A stretch of DNA of 64,000 nucleotides, taken from the NCBI GenBank assembly GCA_047967505.1, contig CM106540.1; one strand, written 5' to 3'. Under the pieces are notes generated by a model. That model did not search any database, was not told the origin of the DNA, and saw nothing but the letters and a program-made list of their open reading frames with translations. This DNA is from Dipteris shenzhenensis. Its lineage: Eukaryota; Polypodiophyta; Polypodiopsida; Gleicheniales. Positions 53,781 to 64,000 of the stretch are shown here, piece after piece; the first letter of the stretch is position 1; every line of letters starts with the position of its first letter. The position numbers and the translations under genes were made by a program.

Positions 53781-54728
53781 CATTGGTTGGGCACAGCGGG
53801 ACAGTAGCCCTGCGAGGTCCTTCAAGGCCTGGAGACAGCTCGAGAGCAACAGAGGACATGACGCATGCATTGGCTCCCTTGATAGGGATAGCCACTAGGA
53901 CAATAGAGATTCATACAACAATCTCGAACTCATGGTAGGAGGGGCTATGTAGTCCTTGGACCCCCCACTATTGGTACGGCCAATTCTCGAGGACAGGGAT
54001 TCCCCTCACAATGCGCATCTTTCGGAAGTCCCTTGGGTCCCACCGCCGCAGGTTCTATCGAATAGGCCAGGCGGCCATCTGTAGGTCGAGACAGATACTC
54101 AGATCCTTACATCTTCCTTTCAAGTGAAGAGCTTGACAGGCCCACTCCACGAATAAAAAAGACGAGCTGCTTCCAAGTTGTATCTGACTGCCCAACAACA
54201 GCAAGATTGCTGCAGTAACCTTTCCCTTCTTCGCAGTGGAAGACTGCACTCAGTTTTACCCCTTTTTCATCTTCTATAGAGGTTGCCCCGAAATTCAGCA
54301 ACCTATAGGACGATTTGCACTGCAATGCAGTAGCTACAAACATCTACTCCCCGAGGAATATTGTTACTGTTATCAGATTTGCTTCTATAGGTTGTTCTAC
54401 AGGTTTCCAATTCGTCTCTAACTTATCAGATTTGCTGCCCTGATTGCTAGAGTAGCAGTCCAATGTTGCGGATATTTCAAAGTGTACGGGAGAAATTGGA
54501 CCAGGGAGCTTTCTTATTCCCTTTTGAATTCCCTTTTGAATTCAGTTTGTTAGAACTTTGGGATTCCTCAGGTTCTCAAGTTGCAGTCTTACTCTTTTAC
54601 AGTATTTGGTTTGCAGTTATGTCCCTAGTATAGGGAACTGGAAATATTTCTTAGACTCTTGTAAATTGTGGCAGTTTACGATACTGAGAGTTTGCAATGA
54701 TTTTCCTATTACAGGGAAAATGAGATCA
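53781..54728. other. Unassigned intronic DNA
   Basis: 53930-54420 has a more even base composition and a less decayed look than its surroundings, and both strands have frames of 60-107 codons. I could not link it to any gene, organelle sequence or TE family with confidence. A short duplication of CCCTTTTGAATT lies near 54520-54545. Confidence 0.4.
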
Positions 54729-54850
54729 GTTTTGGTATTAGCAGATTCCACGAGAGCTTGAACAACAAAGTCCCATTCCAATCTATCATATGCCTTATCA
54801 AAATCAACCTTGAGGAAACTCAGATTGGATATGGAAAAAAACAACCGCAT
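54729..54850 (-). pseudogene. L1-type LINE RT fragment, minus strand
   Basis: The minus frame reads SFLKVDFDKAYDRLEWDFVV then QALVESANTK. This is RT motif A of plant L1-type LINEs with its catalytic Asp. Only about 40 codons are left. It is of another branch than the microsatellite-tailed LINEs on the plus strand. Confidence 0.8.
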
Positions 54851-55129
54851 AGAAATGGAGGTAGAAGTGTTGAGCCAATAATTCTAACAAGAAGATGATA
54901 CCTCTCTTGTGAACCCTATGTCAGGCCGCTTGATTTTATCCCTCTGGATTATATCGATGCTAGACCCTTTCCCTTGTCCTTTTCTAGAGAGTCGACCAAT
55001 CAGGGAGTGAATTCCTTTACCTCAAAGCTCATACTCCTTGCCCCTCATTAGCGTGCAATTGTTGTGCCATTAATTGCTGTAAGACATCTTCTAAATTTCC
55101 AATTCTTGCATTTAATGAACTGAGTTCAC

Positions 55130-57970
55130 GTGGCATGGGGCATGATACTTGTTGTTAGGCGAACACCCCCCACCCGATGTTATTGGCCTGAAAAACACAT
55201 GGGTAGAATGGTTGACAGAAACTTGGACAGCGTTAAAGCATGGCTTCACAAATGGGACAAGGTATTCGCCATTTGTGAAGTTCATAACGATATAATGATG
55301 ATCCGAAAGGTCATGCATATGTTTAACGAAGCTGTAGATAGGTGGTGGATGAAGCATAGAAAGACAATGTGGCTCCAATCACTTGAGAAAGTTTTAACTA
55401 GAGTTCAGAAAACAGTTTCTACCGCCTCAAGAAGCTTCTAGAGCATGGGATAATAACCTACTTCAAGCAGAGAAATGTATCAATAGCAAAACACCGGTTT
55501 GTTCAAGTCAAGGATTATATATATAGCTTGAGCGACACAATAAAATGGAAATCAGATGAAAATATTCTAAGATGTTGGATGGCACAATAGCAATTGCATT
55601 AAACTATGAGGATGCTAGGAACGAACGACAAGTTTTGCATGCCCTAGAACTCGGTATGAGCTCCCGAAGAAACTGACTTCCATAGGAAATTTGTGAGAAA
55701 AGGGACAATACAGCAAGCCAATGATCAAGTCAAGCAAGCTAGAGTATTGGTAGTATATCACAACCAAGTACCACCATAGGAGTGAAAAGGAAAGTATCCC
55801 CTATGGCAGCCTCGGCTTGATCAGAGTCCTCCTTAACCCCTAAGCAGAAGGAAGAAGCAAGGAAAGAAGAACTGTGTTTCAGATGCCTTCAGTCGCATAT
55901 TTGGAAGGATTGTCCGAAAAATAAGAGCCGTCGCATGGCTGAGATGATGCTCTCAAAAAATGCAATAAGGAGATGGAGGAGAATACTGAGGCTGCCGACT
56001 AGCAAATTCAGCTAGCAGGACCTTCACTCAGTTCAGATGGTAGATGGGAGTCCAACTAAGGTGTGGGACCAAAAGGTCACATAGTTGGGGCTACGCATCC
56101 AAGACTACGCGCAGAAGCTGGGTTTTAAAATTACCATACTTGCTCATGCAAAGATGTAACACTTGGAAGAAGAAAATCCTAAAGGGATTGGGGTGGCCTT
56201 TTATATTCTTCAAGGTGAGAAGGATCTTCCTTAGGGTTCGTGATTTCAATTATGGAGGTTTGCAAAACTCAACGTGAGCTTCTATTTCTTTGTTGTGCCT
56301 CTGTTGAGCCGAGTGTGGATACCCCAACACATTCCTCACCTACCCAAGATGGGACTCGGGAGATGATCTTATTAGCTGATAGACTGATCACACACTCAGT
56401 GAGTTTTATCATTGTTTTATCGATGAGTTACCCTACAGGTCACGTCGAAAAGGAATGTTCAATAGAAGATTCAACTCATTCCAAGGGCAGAACCTTGTGA
56501 ATAGACCACCTTATAGGCTGAGCTTTGCAGAACAAGCTGAGTTGCAAAAGCAACTTGAAGAATAGCTCAAGCTCGGACATATTCAGCCCAGTTTCTCACC
56601 TTCTGCTCCACAAGTAATATTCTAGAAAAATGAAGATGACACCTTTTGGTTGTGTATCGACTACCGAGGGTTGAACAATATTGCTATTGAGCATAGATAT
56701 CTAATGGCAAGATAGATGATATGTTGGATGCTGCATGGTGCTGTAATTTTTAGTACAATTAGATGTGAAATGCGACTACCACATCAGACCAAAATTCGAG
56801 CTTAGGACATGCGCAAGGCTACTTTTAAGAGCAGGTTTGGTCATTACGCGTTCCTAGTAATGCCATTTGGGCTTAACAATGCTCTAGCTACATTCATCAT
56901 GTTGATAAATGACTTACTACACCCGTATATTGAAAATCTTGTAGTGCGCTTTATTGATTTTATGATGGTTTACAGCAGAAGTCTGGATGAAGATAAAGAA
57001 CATTTGAGAAAAGTGCTCAGTACCTTGAGACAAGCTAGTCTCTATGTCAATAAAAGGAAAACTATGTTGTGTTGTGCAAGTTAAACTACAATATTTGGGC
57101 TTCATCATAGCTCATGATGGGCTTGAAATGGATCCAAAGAAGGTAGCTGCAATTTTAGTGTGGCCAATACCTGAGAATGTGACAGCTTTCCGATCCTTCT
57201 TAGGATTTGTACAATTCTATAGAAAACATATAAGAGTGTATTCCGATATTGTCTCTCCATGGACTAAGTTGACCTCAAACAAAGAACGTTATATTTGGGA
57301 AAGAACAACAAGAGAGCTTTGAAGCAATAAAATTAGTAGCTTAAGGACCTATGTTAAACATTGTTGACCCCCACAATCCGTTTTTCATAGAAACCAATGC
57401 GAGCACCATTAAGGTAGGAGCGGTTTTATTACAAGAAGGGAGGCCAATTGCTTTCTAAAGCAAGAAGTTGTCACCTTCTCAGAAAAGTTAGCCAAATCAT
57501 GAGCAAGAGTTGTATGCTGTGATCCATTCTTTTAAAGCATGTAGACATTGTTTATAAAGTCCATTGTTTTATGTCGATGTCGACCATAATTCTTTGAAAT
57601 ATTTTTGTAAGCAACCCTCATTTGAGTGGCGGCCAAGCAAGGTGGGTGGAACTCATGCAGGCACTGCACATGGAGAAACGGTGGCAAAGAGGGAAGGATA
57701 TTAAAGTTGATGATGCCTTGTCATATGAGTTTTGCAGTATTAGAGAGCAATCTAATGAGACTAAAGTCAAGGAAACTCAAAAATATCCAAAGCCTTTGGC
57801 CTAAGGCGATTCATTGATTCAAACTGGGTACGTGAGACAACATCACCTTCTTAGAAAAGTTGGCCAAATCATCAGCAAGAGTTGTATGCCGTGATCCATG
57901 CTTTTAAAGCATGGAGACATTGTTTGTACAGTGCAGAGTTTTATGTCGATGTTGACCATAATTCTTCTCA
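55130..57970 (+). pseudogene. Ty3/gypsy relic: gag, zinc knuckle, RT, RNase H
   Basis: Gag: WLHKWDKVFAICEVHNDIMM and DRWWMKHRKTMW (55230-55375). Zinc knuckle: CFRCLQSHIWKDC near 55870, with one residue fewer than usual before the His. RT is spread over frames: FAEQAELQKQLEE-like (56520), FWLCIDYRGLNNIAIEHRYL (56645), FKSRFGHYAFLVMPFGLNNA (56815). The catalytic box is altered to RFIDFMMVYSRS, losing one Asp. LQYLGFIIAHDGLEMDPKKV and FRSFLGFVQFYRKHIR follow (57070-57230). The RNase H piece at 57468-57593 is repeated at 57840-57967. Many stops; no LTRs found. Confidence 0.83.
57468..57967. repeat. Duplicated RNase H segment, period about 372 bp
   Basis: The segment with CACCTTCTCAGAAAAGTTAGCC, AGTTGTATGCTGTGATCCAT and TTTTATGTCGATGTCGACC recurs about 372 bp later with scattered changes. 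Both code for the same QELYAVIHAFKAWRH-like block in the better copy. A shorter duplication of AACTCAAAAAGTGAGAGTATGTC follows near 58020-58070. Confidence 0.8.
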
Positions 57971-58139
57971 TATGAGTTTTCGAGTATAAGAAAGCATTCT
58001 AATGAGACTCAAGTCAACGAAACTCAAAAAGTGAGAGTATGTCAATGAAACTCAAAAAGTGAGAGTATGTCAAAAGCCTTTGGCCTAAGATGATTCAATA
58101 ATTCAAACTGGGTAGATGATTAAAATACCCAATAGTCCA

Positions 58140-58347
58140 CCCTTTCTTGGCAAGTCATTCATATTTTAGTTAAGAGACAAGCCACTATTATGTCAGAGAG
58201 AGGGGAGATCACATTGACCTACTGCTCTACACAAGACAAATACACAAGACAATGTTGTTGATTTATTCACCAAGGCACTACCTTGAGAAAAGTTTGAAGC
58301 TTTACACAAAGTTGCAAGATGTGAACACTACCACTAAAGGGGAAATT
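58140..58347 (+). pseudogene. Copia RNase H end (element 6)
   Basis: DNVVDLFTKALP-EKFEALHK (58250-58310) with a stop in place of Arg is the conserved end of copia RNase H. The polypurine tract AAAGGGGAAATT follows at about 58336-58347. The rest of the element is not present. Confidence 0.78.
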
Positions 58348-58799
58348 TGTTGGATTATGAGGAGTGTGGTATGAACACACCCTTGGGACACATGAGGTTT
58401 TTCCCCCTCGGATTAGTATTAGGGTTACTTCCTTTGTAGAGGATATACTCATCAATTTGACTATTTGTAACGAAGGGGGCAAAAGGGCTAGCCCTTTAGC
58501 TAGAGTTAGTGGGAATGTGGAGGGACTATATAAGTCCCCATCCACCACTCATTGTACACTTTTTGATATGACATCTAATCATATCTACTCTCCCTCCTTC
58601 CTCCTACTTGCACCCTTAAACTCGCAACCAAACAACAACTTTGAAAGCAAAAAGGAAGAAACGAGCAGAAAAGTAGAAGGAGAAAAGCGGAGAGAGAGAG
58701 AGAGAGAGAGGTAAACCCAGTGCTTACAAAGCTTTGAAATCGCAACCAAACAACAAAAACTTTGAAAGCAAAAAATTAGAAGAAGAAAAGAAAAGGGGG

Positions 58800-58847
<48 letters not shown>

Positions 58848-58860
58848 AATCTCCAACACA
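58348..58860 (+). repeat. Copia-type 3' LTR with TATA box and a tandem (GA)n block
   Basis: The LTR starts TGTTGGATTATGAGG directly after the polypurine tract. CTATATAAG at 58526-58534 is a good TATA box. Further right, CGCAACCAAACAACAAC, TTTGAAAGCAAAAA and a (GA)n run occur twice (about 58623-58711 and 58739-58839), a tandem duplication of about 115 bp. The right border of the LTR is unclear and may lie near 58860. Confidence 0.65.
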
Positions 58861-59877
58861 ACCCAACCTAACCTTGAAAATTTTAAATTACAAGAAGCAC
58901 AAAGAAACAACACCTAATGTGCTAACACAAGGAAACAATGTACATTAAGACAACAGATTAAACACCAAGGAAACAATTATCGAAGGGACTTCCTTGAAGT
59001 ATTTCTCAATGATCTATGCATAAACTCAAAGTGGGACGAGCACCTTAAGTACATTAGATTAGTATTGAAAGAATGTTGTTGTATCGAATATCTCTCAATC
59101 CCCTCAAATGCCAATTCTGAGTAACTGCCTCTTCAATCAAGAGACCCTTTAATTGTTGTCACTGCTTCAACCTTTGGAGTGGGTAGAGATGAATTGCATC
59201 GGCCATGCCAATCCTCAGTCCATAGAGTCCATATATATATGGTATGTCTGAGGCTTCATTACCTATGAGTTCATCCGTTTCTAATGCTAGAAGCACATCA
59301 CTTATTGAAAGCATCTCATCAAAAGCCAATATTTTGTTCATGAAGTAACCTTCACATTCCAGATTATGATCCTAACGGTCTCAAATTCCTATGCGTTAAT
59401 TACTATTATTATGCTATTTTCCCTCCTCCTTTGCATCTCTAAAATTTCAAGTTCAGCCAACCTCTAGACTCTTCTTGCCTCTTCGAGTTTTAGAAAAGAA
59501 GGCAAAAAGTCCGGGAGGGAGACAAAGTGAGAGAGGGTCTTTAAAAGCGAATATGAAACAAAACTAAAAATTAGGAAAGAAAACTCCTAGTAAATAAACA
59601 ATGCTTACATTCTCATCCTTCTAACTTCTAAGTACCAAACAACAAAGTCTCATCGTGTAGATGTGTGCAGCTACAAGAGAGAATTGGTAAAGCTCACATA
59701 AGTGTGAAAGGCAAGCGCCCTAGGCCAAATGCATGTAGAGTAATCAAGTCGCGGCCAATGTTTTACAAGGTAAAAACTTAATGGTACATACATATCATGT
59801 AGTAGAAAAATGAACACTGAACCTGAACAAATATAAGCAACGAAAAAAGATATAAAAATTTCCTCAAAGACACATAC
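58861..59877. other. Unassigned intronic DNA next to the 186-nt exon
   Basis: A minus-strand frame of 60 codons (59341-59159) reads as an ordinary globular-looking peptide but has no relative that I know; it does not match the deubiquitinase. The remainder is AT-rich with no recognised element. Confidence 0.4.
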
Positions 59878-60063
59878 CAATTCTCTTGAAAGCAGCGCTG
59901 ACAAAAGGAACAACAAGGCACCCATGCGACTCCTAAACCCTGGCAGCAAGTTCTGAAGTTGATGTAGAAGAGTTGGCATTGATGTAAATGTACATGTTCT
60001 TACAAATCTTTGCACTTCATCAACTGAATCCAAAGATACGCCCTCTAGTTCTTTGGCAATCGC
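59878..60063 (-). CDS. MINDY3-like: MINDY3/FAM188-type deubiquitinase, 186-nt internal exon
   Basis: The minus strand reads 62 codons: AIAKELEGVSLDSVDEVQRF, VRTCTFTSMPTLLHQLQNLL, PGFRSRMGALLFLLSALLSR, EL. This is the conserved block before the VTAPFGHASQ segment in plant MINDY/FAM188 proteins (SRMGALLF and ALLSRG are hallmarks). The acceptor is TTGCATCCAG (AG at 60065-60064), the donor GTATGTGTC (GT at 59877-59876). Both phases are 0, and splicing to the 72-nt exon restores the family sequence. The GGPC active-site cysteine of the family must be encoded further upstream; no such exon was found up to 64000. Confidence 0.93.
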
Positions 60064-60077
60064 CTGGATGCAATAAC

Positions 60078-60414
60078 AAAATATCTGAATTAAACTCAGA
60101 AAAAGAATCTACAGAATCATCAATCCATACCTCACTTTTAGCTTCCTAAAACTACATACCATTAAATGATTGACTTCAAGGCGTACATTATGAGTTTTAG
60201 TCTAGAATTATGTTTTTAATACTATTTTTTCCCGAAGACTGTATGTTATACCTTTAGTTGTATTACTGAAAATTGATCAGTCTTTTACGCTTAATCCACA
60301 CATTTTGACATTGATATCAAAGTTGATCTGATGAGAAAGGAAGTGAATTTCATATGGTCTAATAAATAAAAATCACATTCAATAAGTTGAAGCAAGCTCT
60401 TTTAGGGAAACCGG
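60078..60414. other. Unassigned DNA upstream of the 186-nt exon
   Basis: AT-rich and noncoding as far as can be seen. It is intron of the deubiquitinase if further 5' exons exist to the right. Confidence 0.45.
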
Positions 60415-60790
60415 TGCTTATTATGCTTGACCTCTTGAAGCCGTTTTAGGTTATGGCCAATGCAAGTGGTGGTTGTATAGGTCACAATTTGATGCACAGC
60501 ACGCAGCTGGTTATGAAAGTAGGAGGTTGAAAGAAGCTAAATGAATTATGATGTTTATCAAAAGGATTTATTGTCATTCACCTTCTTGGTGTTGAATTTG
60601 CTACTAGTACAAATTAAGAGGTCCGGTATTTGCCACAAATACGTGAAGATGTCTATGACTATGTTACTAAGTGATTTATATGTCAGAAACATACGACCCT
60701 ACAAAAAGGCAAGGTTTACATCAGTCATTGCCAATACCTCAAGCTATGAGAAAGCATAGCAATTGCATAGATCTATACTGAGTTCTAGAA
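60415..60790 (+). pseudogene. Ty3/gypsy RNase H and integrase zinc-finger relic
   Basis: In shifting frames YESRRLKEAK-like and NYDVYQKDLLSFTF (60515-60590) match gypsy RNase H. IREDVYDYVTK-FICQKHTTLQKG (60640-60720) matches the integrase zinc finger with its first Cys codon changed to TGA. Too decayed for further reading. Confidence 0.75.
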
Positions 60791-60814
60791 CTTTCGCGTA
60801 AGAACATTCTGAAG

Positions 60815-61170
60815 AATATACCTTTGTAAAACTAGAATATATCCAATCGTACAAATTTAGAATTTTTATGTGCTGAAGTCCAAATTTCTACAAAGAATAA
60901 AGAGAAAACGAAAAAGAAGAAAAAAGACGTAACGATTTTTTTTATACAACAAAAGGTAGACATACTTAGCAAGCAAAGCAACGCTTATGTCATCATCAGT
61001 GCCCAAGCATAAGCAGCTATACTGGGTTTCTAAAGCCCCACGGAGTGTCTTGGGCAAACCCAGTGCTTACTAAAATACATCAAATAAACAAAAGAGAAAG
61101 ATAACAAGAACTAAAGAAGAAAGGAAGAAGGTGACTAAGCAATTATAAACAAGCAAATCAAGAAACAAAA
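60815..61170 (+). repeat. Second copy of the dispersed AT-rich repeat
   Basis: Matches 53080-53340 in order and direction but carries an extra block of about 100 bp (GCTTATGTCATCATCAGTGCC to AACCCAGTGCTTACTAAAATACATC). Purine-rich, noncoding. The pair probably belongs to one unknown noncoding element or LTR family. Confidence 0.7.
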
Positions 61171-64000
61171 TCGACCAAAAAACAGGAATAAAAGAAGTGT
61201 AAGAACATTTCTAACTCCAGATTTCGCAAAAATTACAATAGTTGATGCTATCACCCTCTTGTACAATCGCCCTTCCCATTGCCACTTGCAAGCAACAATC
61301 CAACAAAATTAACACTTTGAATCCCTCACTACAAGATTTGTCTTTCTCGAGCTGGGTTCTACCTTAGGAAACTTTTGGAGGGTTGTGGGTTCGCGAAATG
61401 TGGCAGCTATTGGAAGTTTATTCTTCACTATAGGACGTTTTGGTGTAGACTAATACTTTTATACAATTTGTTTGGCTCAAAAGCCACAGTATGCTTTACT
61501 CGCTTTTCAAAAATAAAATAGGGAAAAGCTTACTTTTCTTGATTTTCACTTAAAATGGTGTGAATCCCTAAGCTTTGCAATTGTCTCACACCCCCTTGGA
61601 TGCACTAAAATATTGCAAAATTTGGCCAAATTATGCACACTTTTCTTGTAAGCTGCTCATTGACAACTCATAGCATTAGATTTTGTTACTATATTTTCAC
61701 GGAGGCATCATGACATGATTTAGACTACAACTCAAATTCGACAAGAAGGCCCATTTTATTTCACACAAGAAGAATATTAAGACTAACAAATGCAACCAGG
61801 CATACATTAAGCAAGTTTTTGTACACCACAATATATCCCTTAATCCAACATATTTAACCAAGACAAGAAATTCACAAGCAACTTTTGGAGAGCCCTATTT
61901 GATAAATTGGGTACGAACTAGAATTTTCTTCTTCATATATTAAAGCTATCGTCAAGACCTTGTTCGAACTCTTCATACAACAATGTTCATGACCAACAAG
62001 ATCCATGCGAGAAGTATCTTACTATGCTGGAATTCGCTTATAATCATGCTATGATTTTTCCCAATGCATCATAGAAGGATCCAACAAGGGCTCATCCAAA
62101 CCACGGCTAGCCCTAGGTAGGACATGAAGGATGCAACCCGTTAGCCCTTCACCCTTGCGCATGGTATAGCAAGGTCTAACAAGGGCTTAGTCATGTTTAG
62201 CCAAGCCATTGTTGCAGCATGTTTAGGGTAGGTGATCCCAAGGTGGCTCCATAATTAGAGTTACTTGACCTAGGCCTATCCAAGATTTTAAAACACAATC
62301 AACAACAAGTACATGGTTTGCAACAAGCGAAACCAAGAAAGGCCCACAATCTACAAAAGCCATTTTGCATGCAATCTACAACAAACCATTTTGAACATGC
62401 CACATTAACACATGCCTGCAACCATTTCTAACACCACCAAGCTTATGAATTACATGAGTGCCTCCTACTCCAACCATTAAGCACCCACTTCACAATTTCA
62501 GGTCCCCTTGTCAGTAGGTAAATTGAGAAACTAGTAAGCTGATGTAGATGTCAAGGTGTGCATCTATTTCCATTTCATCAACTTGAGAATACTTTAAGGG
62601 CACTCGTGCTGCGCATTGAAGACTTTGTCTTGAACGTTTAATTATTTCAATCACCAGTAGTCTTTCCCTCATGGGGGCAGCATGACACCTCAACTCATAT
62701 CAAAATATTGTAGAATCATATGCATGCCACCAATGATGAAATAGGCCTGCAAAGAAAGAGCTAATGGCTAGCACTATAGGAGCTCCTGCTAGTTTAGCAA
62801 AGCACACTCTTAAGGGCACAAGTGCACCTAGTGAAATGTGGGTGGGTAGGATTCTAGCCTTTTTTTGAAATTACAGCAAGTCATTTTCTCTCTTGTATCA
62901 CTAAAAGGAAAGAATGGAAGGGGAAGGGATATTTAATAATGACTTGTCCTTAAGTAATATTGTTTTCAAGAGCCCAACAGATGGATACTTTATTGGCAAT
63001 TCTTTGCAACATGAATGAGGATCAAACTGAGGAATTGAAGTGAATGGACAACAAGTATTCAAGCCAACATCAAAGGGTTGCTACTCAATACGCACATTCT
63101 GTTGATAATGTTGATATTGACTATGGTGACCAAGATAAAAACCGTCGTAAGGACACATCTCACTAGAAACATCCAAGTAATGTGTCCTAGAGGAATCTAG
63201 GACAACTTGACCCAAATAGATGATCATGTATGTAATATGAGTAGACTCTATATCCTCAATGCATGCTTAGAGGCATAAGTGCAACCTTCCAATCGTTTAG
63301 AGTTCCAAACGTTTGGAGTTTCAAATGCTTGAGACCTTTAAAAAATCTACTGGTTTCTATTTTGCCAACAATTTAAACATGTGACCTCTGTACAAATGTC
63401 AAATGTTTCCAAATGTTTGGCATACCATTCAAATATGTTTGATAATAACTATGCTCACAGCCATTGTGTGTTCATCTAAGAGGATGCTTATGCATTTGAA
63501 TGCCATCATCGTTTTGCGAGAACTACGGATGGCGAGCGACAAGGCCAAACCTGTGCATTCAACTAGCATAAATATGACAGCACAGCCTTATTACTACCAA
63601 CTAGAGATAGACCCATGTTTATATAGCCAATACGTAATGACATGCCTACACAATGCAAAACTAGAAGCAACCCAATCGTATGTAGAGCAGCCAGCAAGTG
63701 TGCAATTCAGTAAATCTGATGAAGGTATGCCATATAGGTGCAACAATATGTTATGTATCTAATGTGGATGTGAGCGTTGAAGGCACTATATAATAACTAG
63801 GATACACTCAAAGGTTAATTGGTTTCAGAGATCACATCCACCTCCTAGTCATCGAACACTAAGTGACTATACTCATTAGGCTAAGCATTATTGCCTTACA
63901 CACCAAGGCTTATTCGAAGATCACACCCACCTCATAGTCGAACATTAAGTGATCTCAATCTGTCCACTTTCAGCTAATCTCAACTTTCCACTTTAAGCTG
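61171..64000. other. Unassigned AT-rich DNA at the right edge
   Basis: No domain recognised. A minus frame at 62693-62511 (60 codons) and a plus frame at 63403-63762 (119 codons) have no relatives known to me. I looked here for the missing 5' exons of the deubiquitinase (a GGPC-type active-site motif on the minus strand) and did not find them. Near the end, GATCACA.CCACCTC.TAGTC.AACA.TAAGTGA words repeat at about 63830-63865 and 63920-63955. Confidence 0.45.

Larger units (their letters stand above)
24211..59877 (-). other. MINDY3-like: Giant intron of the deubiquitinase gene, 35,667 bp
   Basis: The donor is GTATGTGTC after the TTG ending the 186-nt exon; the acceptor precedes GATGCAGTC of the 72-nt exon. 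Phase is 0 on both sides and the joined peptide ALLSREL-DAVQSDRDDP matches the plant family. The intron holds gypsy and copia relics, a four-level nest of retroelements, LINE fragments and tandem repeats. Most coding-direction TE sequence is on the plus strand, antisense to the gene. No other member of the family or rival exon was seen inside. Confidence 0.88.

Noticed and set aside
53930-54420. Possible organelle DNA insertion
   Set aside because: The base composition looks different from its surroundings, but I could not match any plastid or mitochondrial gene, so no claim is made.
59159-59341. 60-codon minus-strand frame near the 186-nt exon as an alternative exon
   Set aside because: It lies downstream of the donor used, does not resemble the family and would disrupt the conserved junction with the 72-nt exon.
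62511-62693. Minus-strand frame as a possible upstream exon of the deubiquitinase
   Set aside because: The frame starts at a non-ATG codon, shows no convincing match to the family's N-terminal region and has no clear donor that would join in phase 0 to the 186-nt exon.

Overview
This is repeat-dense nuclear DNA from a land plant with a large genome. A fern or fern-like lineage is my best guess, from the style of the LINE reverse transcriptases and the very long introns, but the sequence alone does not fix the species. About three quarters of the window is transposable-element sequence in several stages of decay. I find only one credible host gene.

The host gene lies on the minus strand and runs through most of the window. 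Three exons of a MINDY3/FAM188-type (DUF4205) deubiquitinase are recognisable: 60063-59878, 24210-24139 and 11536-10703. They join in phase 0 through GT-AG introns of 35,667 bp and 12,602 bp, and the last one holds the stop codon. The N-terminal exons, with the catalytic cysteine, are not seen and are probably beyond the right edge. Almost everything between the exons is intronic retroelement.

Layout from left to right. 1-10.7 kb: 3' flank of the gene, AT-rich, with a degenerate Ty3/gypsy RT, tandem duplications, a polypyrimidine tract and G-runs. 10.7-11.5 kb: terminal exon. 11.5-24.1 kb: intron with degenerate LINE RT pieces and a chain of head-to-tail, 5'-truncated LINE copies. Each copy ends in a small hairpin plus a pyrimidine microsatellite. 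24.14-24.21 kb: a 72-nt exon inside a microsatellite island. 24.2-59.9 kb: giant intron with gypsy and copia relics, then a stack of nested insertions. In the stack, a copia element (family 3) holds copia 2 (33205-48970, TSD CATCT), which holds a Ty3/gypsy chromovirus (38172-47896, TSD TTATG), which holds a LINE (40291-44388, TSD up to 19 bp). Further right are a 555-bp tandem duplication, more copia and gypsy relics and a copia 3' end with its LTR. 59.9-60.06 kb: exon. 60-64 kb: a gypsy RNase H/integrase relic and unassigned AT-rich DNA.

The most interesting signals are the LINE 3' hairpin, whose stem is kept by paired base changes between copies, the chaining of LINE copies at their own pyrimidine tails, and a gypsy primer-binding site that extends into an antisense copy of much of a tRNA-Glu. 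All assignments come from reading the sequence by eye; no database search was run.
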